A stretch of DNA of 49,761 nucleotides from positions 1 through 49,761 of the forward strand of contig JAFQZN010000035.1 in assembly GCA_017405865.1 (NCBI GenBank), in the 5' to 3' direction. Below the pieces are notes generated by a model. That model was not told where the DNA came from. It saw only the letters and a program-made list of their open reading frames with translations, and did no database searches. Positions 9,145-17,370 of this stretch are shown piece after piece; positions within the stretch are counted from its first letter, which is position 1; every line of letters begins with the position of its first letter. This DNA comes from Oscillospiraceae bacterium. GTDB lineage: Bacteria > Bacillota > Clostridia > Oscillospirales > Oscillospiraceae. Position numbers and translations under genes: made by a program.

Positions 9145-9330
9145 GTGATGTTACCTCCTTTAGAAGTTACGGGCTGTACCCGTTAAGACGCCAGAGTATC
9201 AGGAGAATGTGAGCCGTGAGCGGCTCCATCTTCCCCTGACTTCTGATGCCTGTTTTACATTTGGATCACACTGTACGGTGTGGTTTTGCTCGTTCCGGGC
9301 GGCAATGCCGCCCATAGAGCATCTTGGTTT
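9145..9330 (-). promoter_or_regulatory. Structured 186-nt intercistronic element between rpsN and rpsH
   Basis: Nearly every other spacer in this operon is under 45 nt. This one contains four hairpins: GGGCGGC/GCCGCCC at 9297-9313, CACAC/GTGTG at 9268-9283, GAGCCG/CGGCTC at 9211-9226 inside a longer imperfect stem 9199-9241, and ACGGG/CCCGT at 9169-9183. There is no open reading frame or convincing promoter. The normal AAAGGAGGT of rpsH follows the last hairpin. Function unknown; autoregulation, RNA processing or a decayed insertion are possible. Confidence 0.6.
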
Positions 9331-9516
9331 TTACCAGCTTGCCTTCTTGACGCCGGGGATCTCGCCCTTGTACGCCAGCTCGCGGAAGCAGATGCGGCAT
9401 ACGCCGAAATCGCGCAGGTAAGCATGGGGTCTGCCGCAGATCTTGCAGCGGTTGTAGCGGCGGGTGGAGAACTTGTTTCCAGCCTGCTGCTTCAGGATCA
9501 TAGCTTTACGTGCCAT
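9331..9516 (-). CDS. rpsN: Ribosomal protein S14, zinc-binding type Z
   Basis: Short S14 of 61 residues with the zinc ribbon [20 protein letters not shown] (C-x2-C-x12-C-x2-C). This is the C+ short form typical of Firmicutes, as opposed to the long zinc-free paralogue. It begins [13 protein letters not shown] and ends [11 protein letters not shown]. It lies in the standard rplE-rpsN-rpsH position, but with a long structured gap before rpsH. Confidence 0.97.
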   Translation of the reverse strand: MARKAMILKQQAGNKFSTRRYNRCKICGRPHAYLRDFGVCRICFRELAYKGEIPGVKKASW

Positions 9517-9534
9517 ATTGTTCTTCCTCCCAAA

Positions 9535-10074
9535 TTAAGCGTGGAACGGTGCGCCGACCAGGGTCAGCAGTTCCTTGGCTTCTTCGTCGGTATTCGCGGT
9601 GGTGCAGATGCAGATGTCCATGCCGCGGATCTTGTCGACCTTATCGTACTCGATTTCCGGGAAGATGAGCTGTTCCTTCAGGCCGAGGGCGTAGTTGCCG
9701 CGGCCGTCGAAGGCGTTGGGGTTGATGCCGCGGAAGTCGCGGACACGGGGCAGCGCCACGTTGAACAGGCGGTCGATGAATTCCCACATCTTTGCGCCGC
9801 GAAGGGTGACCTTCACGCCGACGGTCTCGCCTTCACGAACCTTGAAGTTCGCAACGGACTTACGGGCCTTGGTGGTGATGGGCTTCTGGCCGGTGATGGT
9901 GGCGATGTCCTTGCAGATCGCTTCGATCTCCTTCGCATTGTTCTTGCTTTCGCCGCAGCCGACGTTCACAATGACCTTTGCGATCTGGGGGATCTGCATG
10001 ACGCTCTTGTACTGGAACTTCTTCATCAGAGCAGGAGCGATTTCTTCTTTGTACTTCACTTGCAGTCTTGCCAT
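9535..10074 (-). CDS. rplE: Ribosomal protein L5
   Basis: L5, 179 residues, binds 5S rRNA and contacts the P-site tRNA. It begins [20 protein letters not shown] and shows [11 protein letters not shown]-like [40 protein letters not shown] and [19 protein letters not shown]. An in-frame upstream start at 10110 would add 12 unconserved residues; AAGGAGGAGG lies suitably before 10074. Confidence 0.97.
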   Translation of the reverse strand: MARLQVKYKEEIAPALMKKFQYKSVMQIPQIAKVIVNVGCGESKNNAKEIEAICKDIATITGQKPITTKARKSVANFKVREGETVGVKVTLRGAKMWEFIDRLFNVALPRVRDFRGINPNAFDGRGNYALGLKEQLIFPEIEYDKVDKIRGMDICICTTANTDEEAKELLTLVGAPFHA

Positions 10075-10091
10075 TATCTCGTTCCTCCTCC

Positions 10092-10397
10092 TTAGATTTC
10101 CTTGCCGCACTTCTTGCAGACGCGGATCTTCTTGTCGCCGTCGACGTTGAAGCCGACGCGGACGCCCTTCTTGCAGTTGGAGCAGTAGAGCTGGACCTTG
10201 TCCACACGAATGGGGATCTCACGCTTGACAATGCCGCTGGTCTCATTCTGCTTGCGCGCCTTCACGTGGCAGGTCGCAATGTTGACGCCCTCGACAATGA
10301 CTTTGCCTTCGCTGGGCATGGCGGTGAGGACCTTGCCCTTCTTGCCCTTGGACTTGCCGGACAAGACGATAACGGTATCGTTTTTCTTAATGTTCAT
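10092..10397 (-). CDS. rplX: Ribosomal protein L24 with zinc-ribbon tail
   Basis: L24, an early-assembly KOW protein of the large subunit, 101 residues. The KOW motif is [20 protein letters not shown] at residues 4-23. The C terminus carries CSNCKKGV and VCKKCGKEI, two CxxC pairs that could bind zinc; this ribbon occurs in many Clostridia L24 proteins but not in E. coli. Confidence 0.96.
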   Translation of the reverse strand: MNIKKNDTVIVLSGKSKGKKGKVLTAMPSEGKVIVEGVNIATCHVKARKQNETSGIVKREIPIRVDKVQLYCSNCKKGVRVGFNVDGDKKIRVCKKCGKEI

Positions 10398-10412
10398 TCT
10401 TTGCTCCCCCTA

Positions 10413-10781
10413 TTAAATGACTTCCGGCGCCAGGGAGAGGATCTTCATGTATTCCTTGTCACGAAGCTCTCTTGCGACCGGCCCAAAAATACGGGTACCG
10501 CAGGGATTCTTGTCCTCCTTGATCAGGACTGCGGCATTCTCATCGAAACGAACATAGGTGCCGTCTGCACGGCGCACGCCCTTCGCGGTACGGACGATGA
10601 CAGCGCGAACAACTTCGCCCTTCTTCACGGTGCCGCCGGGAGCTGCCTTGCGGACGGAGGCGATGATGACATCGCCGATATTGCCGAACTTGCGTCTGGA
10701 GCCGCCAAGCACACGGATGCACTTGATCTCCTTGGCGCCGGTGTTGTCAGCAACTTTCAGATAAGATTCTTCTTGGATCAT
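10413..10781 (-). CDS. rplN: Ribosomal protein L14
   Basis: L14, 122 residues. [20 protein letters not shown] and the family signature [20 protein letters not shown] are clear, and the C terminus [20 protein letters not shown] is typical. L14 contacts 16S h14 in bridge B8 and is the docking site for the silencing factor RsfS. Confidence 0.97.
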   Translation of the reverse strand: MIQEESYLKVADNTGAKEIKCIRVLGGSRRKFGNIGDVIIASVRKAAPGGTVKKGEVVRAVIVRTAKGVRRADGTYVRFDENAAVLIKEDKNPCGTRIFGPVARELRDKEYMKILSLAPEVI

Positions 10782-10796
10782 GAGTTGTCGACCTCC

Positions 10797-11060
10797 TTAT
10801 TCAGCCTTCTTGATGATTTCAACGAGACGCCATCTCTTGTCCTTGGACAGGGGGCGGCACTCCATCACCTTCACGGTATCGCCGACGCCGCACTCGTTAT
10901 TCTCGTCGTGCGCCTTCAGCTTATAGGTTCTTTTTACGATTTTCTTGTACAGCTTGTGCTGCACGCTGTCCTCAATAGCAACCACGATGGTCTTGTCCAT
11001 CTTATCGGAGACGACCTGACCAACTCTGGTTTTGCGGAAAGCTCTTGTAGTTTCACTCAT
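10797..11060 (-). CDS. rpsQ: Ribosomal protein S17
   Basis: S17, 87 residues, an OB-fold protein that binds 16S early in assembly. Visible motifs are [20 protein letters not shown] and the C-terminal [20 protein letters not shown]. It lies in the normal rpmC-rpsQ-rplN order. Confidence 0.97.
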   Translation of the reverse strand: MSETTRAFRKTRVGQVVSDKMDKTIVVAIEDSVQHKLYKKIVKRTYKLKAHDENNECGVGDTVKVMECRPLSKDKRWRLVEIIKKAE

Positions 11061-11074
11061 TTTCGCTTACCTCC

Positions 11075-11272
11075 TCAGATTGCGGTCTCTTTCTCACGAA
11101 TAATTGTTTTGATGCGGGCAATGTCTTTCTTGACAGCGGCGATTTTGATCGGATTATCGAGCTGGTTCGTTGCGTGCTGCATGCGCAGGAAGAACAGGTC
11201 CTTCTTCAGGTCCTTTGCCTTTGCTTCCAGATCAGCCACGGACATGGCTCTGAGTTCTTTAGCCTTCATCAT
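11075..11272 (-). CDS. rpmC: Ribosomal protein L29
   Basis: L29, 65 residues, a helical hairpin at the peptide-exit tunnel. The sequence [20 protein letters not shown] and [19 protein letters not shown] are characteristic. The first ATG overlaps the rplP stop (TAATG), and a second ATG follows directly; either could be used. Confidence 0.96.
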   Translation of the reverse strand: MMKAKELRAMSVADLEAKAKDLKKDLFFLRMQHATNQLDNPIKIAAVKKDIARIKTIIREKETAI

Positions 11273-11706
11273 TATTCACCACCATTCTCAGATACTGCTT
11301 CCTCGCGGGCAACGATCCTGGTCTTGATGGGCAGCTTGTGCTGTGCCAGACGAAGCGCTTCACGAGCGTCTTCTTCGGACACGCCGCCGATCTCGAACAT
11401 GACCTTCTGTGCCTTCACGACTGCAACCCAGTATTCGGGAGCGCCCTTACCGGAGCCCATACGGACGCCGAGAGCCTTCTTAGAAACAGGCTTGTCGGGG
11501 AAGATTTTGATCCAGACCTGACCGCTGCGCTTGGTGTAGCGGGTCATCGCGATACGAGCCGCTTCGATCTGGTTGCCGGTGATCCAGCCGGGCTCTACGG
11601 CCTGAATGCCGTACTCGCCGTAGGATACCTTATTGCCGCGAGAAGCCGCGCCCTTCATACGGCCGCGCTGTACTCGACGGAACTTTGTTCTCTTGGGCAT
11701 TAACAT
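11272..11706 (-). CDS. rplP: Ribosomal protein L16
   Basis: L16, 144 residues, next to the A-site tRNA elbow. It starts [20 protein letters not shown], matching the usual MLxPKR beginning, so the ATG overlapping the rpsC stop is preferred over the one two codons later; AGGAGG lies 10 nt upstream of it. [20 protein letters not shown] and [16 protein letters not shown] are family signatures. Confidence 0.96.
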   Translation of the reverse strand: MLMPKRTKFRRVQRGRMKGAASRGNKVSYGEYGIQAVEPGWITGNQIEAARIAMTRYTKRSGQVWIKIFPDKPVSKKALGVRMGSGKGAPEYWVAVVKAQKVMFEIGGVSEEDAREALRLAQHKLPIKTRIVAREEAVSENGGE

Positions 11707-12491
11707 TAGCGGTTGCCTCCTTCTCTGCGGTCGTCACGACGACGCTCGCCATTGAAAGGCTTCCGGTCACCGCGGCGCTCGCCACCCTGGCGACGGTCGT
11801 CACGGCGACGGTCGTTGCGGCGGTCACGACGGGGCGCTTCCGGAGCGGACTGACGCAGCGTGGAATTCAGGACTTCGCCCTTGTAGATCCACACCTTGCA
11901 GCCGATCTTGCCATAGGTGGTGTTCGCTTCCGCAAAGCCGTACTCGATGTCCGCACGGAGGGTCTGCAGGGGGATGGTGCCCTCGTGATAGGACTCGCTG
12001 CGGGCGATTTCCGCGCCGCCGAGACGGCCGCCGCAGGAGCACTTGATGCCCTTCGCGCCCAGACGGGTCGCTCTCTGCATCGCCTGCTTCATGGCACGGC
12101 GGAAGGAAATTCTCTTCTCCAGCTGCGCAGCAATGTTCTCTGCGACGAGCTGTGCGTTCAGGTCCGGGCTGCGAACTTCAACGATGTTCAGAGCGACGGA
12201 CTTGCCGATCTTCTGCTCGAGCTCCAGACGGAGCTTTTCGATCTCCTGACCGCCCTTGCCGATAACGACGCCGGGACGGGAGCAGTGCAGATTGATCTTA
12301 ACGCGGGCGTTGCTGCGCTCGATCTCGATCTTCGCAATGCCTGCGGCAAAGAGTCTCTTCTTGAGATCCTTGCGGATGTTGTAGTCCTCAACGAGCAGGT
12401 CGCCGACCTTGTCGTTGCGGGCATACCAGCGGGAATCCCAGTCCTTGATTACGCCAACGCGCAAACCGTGAGGATTAACTTTCTGTCCCAT
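11706..12491 (-). CDS. rpsC: Ribosomal protein S3 with arginine/aspartate-rich C-terminal extension
   Basis: S3, 261 residues, longer than the roughly 215-220 usual in Firmicutes. Residues 1-220 are normal: [20 protein letters not shown], the KH motif [20 protein letters not shown], and the C domain with [20 protein letters not shown]. The last 40 residues are low complexity, repeats of [14 protein letters not shown] and [17 protein letters not shown], ending in EGGNR. S3 forms the mRNA entry tunnel, so such a tail could reach mRNA; this is inference. Its TAA overlaps the rplP start. Confidence 0.96.
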   Translation of the reverse strand: MGQKVNPHGLRVGVIKDWDSRWYARNDKVGDLLVEDYNIRKDLKKRLFAAGIAKIEIERSNARVKINLHCSRPGVVIGKGGQEIEKLRLELEQKIGKSVALNIVEVRSPDLNAQLVAENIAAQLEKRISFRRAMKQAMQRATRLGAKGIKCSCGGRLGGAEIARSESYHEGTIPLQTLRADIEYGFAEANTTYGKIGCKVWIYKGEVLNSTLRQSAPEAPRRDRRNDRRRDDRRQGGERRGDRKPFNGERRRDDRREGGNR

Positions 12492-12501
12492 AGTAACCTC
12501 C

Positions 12502-12837
12502 TTAAGCCTTCTCGCTCACGCCGATGGTGAGGTGAGTCGTTCTCTTGAGAATGCGATTGTATCTGCCCTTTGCTCTCGGTCTGCCGCGCTTGAGCGTGGG
12601 ACCGGGATTTGCAACTGCGGTGGAGACGTAGAGCTTGTCCGCGTCCATGCCGTGGTTGTTCTCGGCGTTTGCGATCGCACTCTTGAGGAGCTTGAGCATG
12701 GGCTCAGAAGCTGCCTTCGGGGTCTGCATGATATATGCGCATGCGGTCTTCGCGTCCTTGCCGCGAATCAGGTCGCAGAGGATCGAAACCTTGCGCGGAG
12801 AAATACGCAGGTATTTCAGATGTGCTTTTGCTTCCAT
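12502..12837 (-). CDS. rplV: Ribosomal protein L22
   Basis: L22, 111 residues, lining the exit tunnel. [20 protein letters not shown], then [20 protein letters not shown] and the hairpin [20 protein letters not shown] are diagnostic. The macrolide-relevant loop appears intact. Confidence 0.97.
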   Translation of the reverse strand: MEAKAHLKYLRISPRKVSILCDLIRGKDAKTACAYIMQTPKAASEPMLKLLKSAIANAENNHGMDADKLYVSTAVANPGPTLKRGRPRAKGRYNRILKRTTHLTIGVSEKA

Positions 12838-12851
12838 GTCTTTCTCCTTCC

Positions 12852-13130
12852 TTACTTCGCATTGGAGGTCTTGGAGCCGGAGTGACCGCGGAACGTTCTG
12901 GTGGGAACGAACTCGCCCAGCTTATGACCAACCATGTCTTCTGTCACGTAGACGGGAACGTGCTTGCGGCCGTCATGGACAGCGATTGTGTGACCGACAA
13001 AGGAGGGGAAAATGGTGGAAGATCTGGACCAGGTCTTCAGCACTTTCTTTTCACCGGTTTTGTTGAGCTCTTCAACGCGCTTATACAGCTCAGGAGCAAC
13101 AAACGGGCCTTTCTTAATGCTTCTGCTCAT
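12852..13130 (-). CDS. rpsS: Ribosomal protein S19
   Basis: S19 of the 30S head, 92 residues. [20 protein letters not shown] and [20 protein letters not shown] give the assignment. It lies between rplB and rplV with its own GGAGG site. Confidence 0.97.
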   Translation of the reverse strand: MSRSIKKGPFVAPELYKRVEELNKTGEKKVLKTWSRSSTIFPSFVGHTIAVHDGRKHVPVYVTEDMVGHKLGEFVPTRTFRGHSGSKTSNAK

Positions 13131-13144
13131 TATTCAATTCCTCC

Positions 13145-13987
13145 TTACTTACTGTTTCTGCGCTTGATGATGAACTTGTTGGTACGGTTCTTCGTCTTGC
13201 GGGTCTTGTAACCCATCGCCGGCTTGCCCCACGGGGTGACAGGGCCGGGACGGCCGACCGGAGCGCGGCCTTCGCCGCCGCCGTGCGGGTGGTCGTTCGG
13301 GTTCATAACAGAGCCACGGACGGTCGGGCGGATACCCATGTGACGGGTGCGGCCGGCCTTGCCGATGTGGATGTTGCCGTGGTCGATGTTACCGACCTGA
13401 CCGATGCACGCGCTGCAGTTCAGTGGGATATAACGGACTTCGCCGGAGGGCATTCTGACCTGTGCCAGACCCTTTTCAGGCTCCTTCGCCAGCAACTGTG
13501 CCGCAACGCCTGCGCTGCGGACGAGCTGTGCGCCGGCGCCGGGCTGAAGCTCGATATTGTGGATGACGGTACCAACGGGGATGTTCGCGATCGGCAGGCA
13601 GTTGCCGGGCTTGATGTCGGCAGTTGCGGACGCCAGAACGGTTGCGCCGGGCTTCAGACCGACCGGAGCCAGAATGTAGCGGAGCTCGCCGTCTTCGTAC
13701 TTGACCAGTGCGATGAACGCGCTGCGGTTGGGATCGTACTCGATGCGCTCAACGACCGCCGGCATATCCAGCTTGCTGCGCTTGAAGTCGATGATGCGGT
13801 ACTTTTTCTTGTTGCCGCCGCCGCGATGACGGACGGTGATTCTGCCGTAGCTGTTGCGACCGGAATGCTTCTTCAGGGTCTCAACCAGGCTACGCTCGGG
13901 CTTTGCCTTCTTATCTACGCCCTCGAACGCGGACACGGTCATGCCGCGGCGCGCGGGGGTATAAGGCTTGTAAGATTTAATCGCCAT
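13145..13987 (-). CDS. rplB: Ribosomal protein L2
   Basis: L2, 280 residues, needed for subunit association and the peptidyl-transferase centre. [20 protein letters not shown] opens the protein, followed by [20 protein letters not shown]. The C terminus has [17 protein letters not shown]-like [20 protein letters not shown] with the conserved histidine near the catalytic centre, and [20 protein letters not shown]. Confidence 0.97.
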   Translation of the reverse strand: MAIKSYKPYTPARRGMTVSAFEGVDKKAKPERSLVETLKKHSGRNSYGRITVRHRGGGNKKKYRIIDFKRSKLDMPAVVERIEYDPNRSAFIALVKYEDGELRYILAPVGLKPGATVLASATADIKPGNCLPIANIPVGTVIHNIELQPGAGAQLVRSAGVAAQLLAKEPEKGLAQVRMPSGEVRYIPLNCSACIGQVGNIDHGNIHIGKAGRTRHMGIRPTVRGSVMNPNDHPHGGGEGRAPVGRPGPVTPWGKPAMGYKTRKTKNRTNKFIIKRRNSK

Positions 13988-14017
13988 ATTGCGTTACACT
14001 CCTTTAATTGAGATGGT

Positions 14018-14314
14018 TTAGACCATACCCTCGAAGAATTCGATGGTCTTGGAATCGGCAGTCAGCTTCACGACAGCCTTCTTGTAGGACGCGCTGCGGC
14101 CTTCCGGGTAGCTGCCCTGACGGCGCTTCTTGCCGTCCATGCGGATGGTGGTGACCTTGTCGACCTTCACGCCGAAGATCTCGGAAACAGCCTTCTTGAT
14201 CTCGGTCTTGTTCGCATCGTTCGCAACGATGAAAACGTACTTCTTCAGATCGGTCGCTTCCATGGACTGTTCGGTGATGACCGGGCGGATGATAATATCG
14301 TATGCAGTCTTCAT
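14018..14314 (-). CDS. rplW: Ribosomal protein L23
   Basis: L23, 98 residues, docking site at the tunnel exit for trigger factor and SRP. MKTAYDIIIRPVITEQSMEA and VFIVANDANKTEIKKAVSEI are typical, with the extended loop TTIRMDGKKRRQGSYPEGRS. Its ATG overlaps the rplD stop by 4 nt (ATGA), so translation is coupled. Confidence 0.97.
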   Translation of the reverse strand: MKTAYDIIIRPVITEQSMEATDLKKYVFIVANDANKTEIKKAVSEIFGVKVDKVTTIRMDGKKRRQGSYPEGRSASYKKAVVKLTADSKTIEFFEGMV

Positions 14315-14931
14315 GCGAACACCTCCTCAATCTTCGCAAGCGCAGCCTTATCCAGAACGAGCTTCTTTGCATTCAGAATGTCGTAGACGTTGATAAGGTT
14401 TGCAAACGTGGTCTGAACGCCGGGCAGGTTGCGTGCCGAGAGGACTACGTTCTCGTTGACCTCTGCGGTGACGACCAGCGCCTTGCAGTCAGCGTTGACT
14501 GCGTTCAGGAAACCGGCGAACTTCTTGGTCTTGATCTCGTCCATCTTGATCTCGTCGATCACGACGATGTTCTCGGACTGTGCCTTTGCGCTCAAAACGG
14601 ACTTCAGCGCCAGACGGCGAACCTTCTTGTTCAGCGTGTAGCTGTAGCTGCGGGGCTTCGGTGCAAACACGATGCCGCCATGCGTCCACTGCGGTGCGCG
14701 GGTGCTGCCCTGACGGGCGTGGCCGGTACCCTTCTGACGCCACGGCTTCTTGCCGCCGCCGGAGACCTCTGCACGGGTCAGAGCGGACTGTGTGCCCTGA
14801 CGGCAGTTGGCCAGATGGTTCTTCACGACATCATGGACGACGGATTCGTTCGGCTCGATGCCGAAAACGGCCTCGGAAAGTTCAACTTCGCCGACCTGCT
14901 TGCCGTTCATATCATAAACGTTAGTCTTCAT
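14311..14931 (-). CDS. rplD: Ribosomal protein L4
   Basis: L4, 206 residues. MKTNVYDMNGKQVGEVELSE, then the tunnel loop GGGKKPWRQKGTGHARQGST and APQWTHGGIVFAPKPRSY are diagnostic. In Gammaproteobacteria L4 attenuates S10-operon transcription; whether it acts on the attenuator-like hairpin in the rpsJ leader here is unknown. Confidence 0.97.
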   Translation of the reverse strand: MKTNVYDMNGKQVGEVELSEAVFGIEPNESVVHDVVKNHLANCRQGTQSALTRAEVSGGGKKPWRQKGTGHARQGSTRAPQWTHGGIVFAPKPRSYSYTLNKKVRRLALKSVLSAKAQSENIVVIDEIKMDEIKTKKFAGFLNAVNADCKALVVTAEVNENVVLSARNLPGVQTTFANLINVYDILNAKKLVLDKAALAKIEEVFA

Positions 14932-14950
14932 CAGTCAACTCTCCTTTCTA

Positions 14951-15673
14951 TTAGCCGTTTCTCGCGGAAGCCTTCTGCGGGTTACGGCCAGAAGCCTTCT
15001 GCGGGTTCTTGCTGATGCCTGCAGCGCCGGTGCTGACCTTGATGGTCTTGACGGTGCTCTTGATATACACGACGCCGCCCTTCGGGCCGGGGATCGCGCC
15101 GCGGATGACGATCATGTTGAGGTCGGGATCGACCTTCACGACGTCGAGGTTCTGCACAGTGACCTGCTCAACGCCCATCTGGCCCGCGCCGATGTGACCC
15201 TTGAAGATACGGGAGGGATCGGAGGAGGAGCCCATGGAGCCTGCATGACGGTGGACCGGGCCGCCGCCGTGGCTGGTCGGGGTGCGCTGTGCGTTCCATC
15301 TCTTGATAACGCCCTGGTAGCCATGACCCTTGGAGATGCCGGTCACGTCGACGTGATCGCCTGCGGCGAACAGGTCAGCCTTGATCTCGGCGCCGACTTC
15401 GAGGTCAGCAGCATTGTCGAGCTTGAATTCCTTGAGATGCTTCTTGGCAGAAACGCCTGCCTTCTTGAGATGACCGAGCTCCGGCTTGGACAGCTTCTTT
15501 TCGGCGACGTCGCCGAAAGCCAGCTGCACGGAAACATAGCCATCGTTTTCGAGGGTCTTCTTCTGAGCGACGACACAGGGGCCCGCCTCAACAACGGTGA
15601 CGGGGATCACGTGGCCGTTCTCATCGAAGATCTGGGTCATGCCCACTTTCTTGCCGATGATTGCTTTCTGCAT
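14951..15673 (-). CDS. rplC: Ribosomal protein L3 with short repeat tail
   Basis: L3, 240 residues, about 25-30 longer than common. The body is ordinary: [40 protein letters not shown] and [20 protein letters not shown], including the glutamine-bearing central loop. After GAAGISK the C terminus is [18 protein letters not shown], an imperfect duplication of NPQKASxRN encoded by an almost identical 18-bp DNA repeat at 14970-15007. The tail would protrude from the ribosome surface. Confidence 0.96.
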   Translation of the reverse strand: MQKAIIGKKVGMTQIFDENGHVIPVTVVEAGPCVVAQKKTLENDGYVSVQLAFGDVAEKKLSKPELGHLKKAGVSAKKHLKEFKLDNAADLEVGAEIKADLFAAGDHVDVTGISKGHGYQGVIKRWNAQRTPTSHGGGPVHRHAGSMGSSSDPSRIFKGHIGAGQMGVEQVTVQNLDVVKVDPDLNMIVIRGAIPGPKGGVVYIKSTVKTIKVSTGAAGISKNPQKASGRNPQKASARNG

Positions 15674-15690
15674 GTTTCTTACTCCTTAAT

Positions 15691-15799
15691 TTTAGGTTAT
15701 TGGTTGGCAAACTTGACCATTGGGCAGCCATTGGTTTACCAACGTGACCCGGGACCGTCTCGGCAGACGGTCGGGGTGCGCTGTTATTTATAATGTATA
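15691..15799 (-). promoter_or_regulatory. Structured spacer between rpsJ and rplC
   Basis: The 130-nt spacer carries two minus-strand hairpins: GACCGTCT/AGACGGTC with loop GCCG (15753-15772), and TTGGTAAAC/GTTTGCCAA (9 bp with one G-U pair, about 15703-15742). A direct repeat CCATTGG occurs between the arms of the second. An AT-rich stretch with a possible weak promoter (TTGAGA, 17 nt, TACATT) lies nearest rpsJ. No U tract follows either hairpin, so simple termination is unlikely. Confidence 0.5.
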
Positions 15800-15803
15800 T
15801 AAA

Positions 15804-16112
15804 TTACAGCTTTATCTCAATCTCAACGCCGGCGGGAAGGTCGAGGCCCTGCAGAGCTTCGATGCACTTCGGGTTCGGGTTAAGAATATCGATCAGTCTT
15901 TTATGGGTTCTGCGCTCGAACTGCTCACGGGAATCCTTGTACTTGTGAACAGCGCGAAGGATGGTGACGATTTCCTTCCGGGTGGGAAGAGGGATCGGAC
16001 CGGAGACGGAAGCGCCGTTGCGCTTTGCGGACTCAACGATTTTCTCCGCAGTGGAGTCGATGAGCTGATGATCATAAGCCTTCAGGCGAATTCTGATCAT
16101 GTTGTTTGCCAT
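15804..16112 (-). CDS. rpsJ: Ribosomal protein S10 (NusE)
   Basis: S10, 102 residues, a 30S head protein and also the NusB partner in antitermination. [40 protein letters not shown] and the terminal [16 protein letters not shown] are diagnostic. It is the first gene of the superoperon, followed by a 138-nt structured gap before rplC. AAGGAGGAAA precedes the ATG. Confidence 0.97.
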   Translation of the reverse strand: MANNMIRIRLKAYDHQLIDSTAEKIVESAKRNGASVSGPIPLPTRKEIVTILRAVHKYKDSREQFERRTHKRLIDILNPNPKCIEALQGLDLPAGVEIEIKL

Positions 16113-16221
16113 TGTTGTGTTTCCTCCTTGTTAACGTACTCAGTTTTTTCGTTGTCTCGCTGGGTACGGTCGAGGTGAATTTTGGTGTACGCTTAACCGT
16201 GCGTATCACTCCGCGTTCATG

Positions 16222-16245
16222 AAAAATGGCCGACGTTTGCCGGCC
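16222..16245 (-). terminator. Attenuator-like hairpin in the rpsJ leader
   Basis: On the minus strand GGCCGGC and GTCGGCC form a 7-bp stem (one G-U pair) with an AAAC loop, followed at once by ATTTTTC. It lies about 150 nt after the predicted transcription start and 110 nt before rpsJ. The shape is that of an intrinsic terminator with a short U tract, suggesting controlled read-through into the operon. Alternative antiterminator pairings were not resolved by eye. Confidence 0.55.
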
Positions 16246-16399
16246 GTGTACTCCATTCGCAGCGATATACGCCACATACACAGATTACCTCAGCCGCCCG
16301 ATGACCGGACATACTCCGCAGAAGTTACCGCCGTTCGGCGCAATCTCCTGCTTCATCGCAGTGCAGGCGCAGAATATCCCTACCCGCGCATGCCACAAT

Positions 16400-16428
16400 A
16401 TAATAATACACCGTCGTTCCTTTGTCAA
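16400..16428 (-). promoter_or_regulatory. Promoter of the S10-spc-alpha superoperon
   Basis: Minus-strand TTGACA, 17-nt spacer, TATTAT. Directly upstream is an A/T-tract-rich segment (16429-16470) that resembles an UP element. The predicted start near 16393 gives a leader of about 280 nt. The proB promoter diverges from the same intergenic region. Confidence 0.8.
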
Positions 16429-16550
16429 GCAAAATTTTCTTTTTTTGCAAAAAAATATTTGCTGCGCTCTTTGAAATCGGAAAATTTCCTGTTTTTTATG
16501 CAAACAGCTCTCGGAATTCGATTTTTTCGTGGATATTTATTCAAATCAGC

Positions 16551-16579
16551 TTGCAATTTCTGGAAATCCTTGCTACAAT
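16551..16579 (+). promoter_or_regulatory. Promoter of proBAC
   Basis: TTGCAA, 17-nt spacer, TACAAT. The predicted start lies only about 16 nt before the proB ATG, so GGAGGT is in a minimal leader and no attenuator is possible. Confidence 0.75.
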
Positions 16580-16601
16580 ATGGCAAATCGGAGGTATAAA
16601 T

Positions 16602-17369
16602 ATGAGAATCGTTGTGAAGGTCGGCACTTCCACCCTCGCCCACGAGACGGGCAACCTGAATATCCGCCGCGTGGAGCAGCTGTGCAAGGTGTTGAGTGAT
16701 TTGAAAAATGCGGGACACGAGATCGTCCTCGTCTCCTCGGGCGCGATCGGCATGGGCGTCGGCAAGCTCGGTCTGCGGGAGCGTCCTTCCGATATGCCGA
16801 CGAAGCAGGCTGCCGCAGCGGTCGGTCAGTGCGAGCTGATGTACACCTACGACAAGCTGTTTTCCGAATACCACCACACGGTCGGTCAGATCCTGCTGAC
16901 CGGCAGCGACATTCAGGATCCGCAGCGGCGGGAAAACTTTCATAATACGCTCTTCCGTCTGCTCGCCCTCGGCGCGCTGCCGATCATCAACGAAAACGAC
17001 ACCGTGGCGACCGAGGAGATCGTGATCGGCGACAACGACACCCTCGCCGCCGTCGTCGCGCAGAGCGTCCGGGCGGAGCTGCTGATCCTGCTGTCGGATA
17101 TCGAAGGGCTGTACACCGCAGACCCCAAGTCAGACCCTGCGGCCGAGCTGATCCACACCGTCCGGGAGATTACGCCGGAGCTTCTTGCGCTGGCAGGGGG
17201 CAGCGGCTCCGCTCTCGGCACGGGCGGCATGGCCACGAAGCTGCGCGCCGCGCAGGCCGCATGCGCCGCCGGGATCGACACGGTGATTGCAAACGGCGGC
17301 AAGCCGGAGCGCTTATACGCCATCGTTGCCGGAGAGGCCGTTGGCACACGTTTTATCGGGAGGGAATAA
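16602..17369 (+). CDS. proB: Glutamate 5-kinase lacking the PUA domain
   Basis: First step of proline synthesis: phosphorylates glutamate to gamma-glutamyl phosphate. The 255 residues contain the amino-acid-kinase fold only: [10 protein letters not shown] (residue 4 on), [34 protein letters not shown] and a nucleotide-binding [15 protein letters not shown]. The C-terminal RNA-binding-like PUA domain of the roughly 370-residue E. coli type is absent. The ATG follows GGAGGT; an upstream in-frame extension is not conserved. proA begins one base after its stop. Confidence 0.95.
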   Translation: MRIVVKVGTSTLAHETGNLNIRRVEQLCKVLSDLKNAGHEIVLVSSGAIGMGVGKLGLRERPSDMPTKQAAAAVGQCELMYTYDKLFSEYHHTVGQILLTGSDIQDPQRRENFHNTLFRLLALGALPIINENDTVATEEIVIGDNDTLAAVVAQSVRAELLILLSDIEGLYTADPKSDPAAELIHTVREITPELLALAGGSGSALGTGGMATKLRAAQAACAAGIDTVIANGGKPERLYAIVAGEAVGTRFIGRE

Positions 17370-17370
17370 T

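Noticed and set aside
16429-16550. AT-rich region between divergent promoters as a replication origin or small RNA
   Set aside because: No DnaA boxes or iterons seen; A-tracts are adequately explained as promoter-upstream elements.
16602-17369. ProB as a truncated pseudogene
   Set aside because: Missing PUA domain but the kinase domain is complete, and PUA-less ProB enzymes are known; proA begins one base after the stop.
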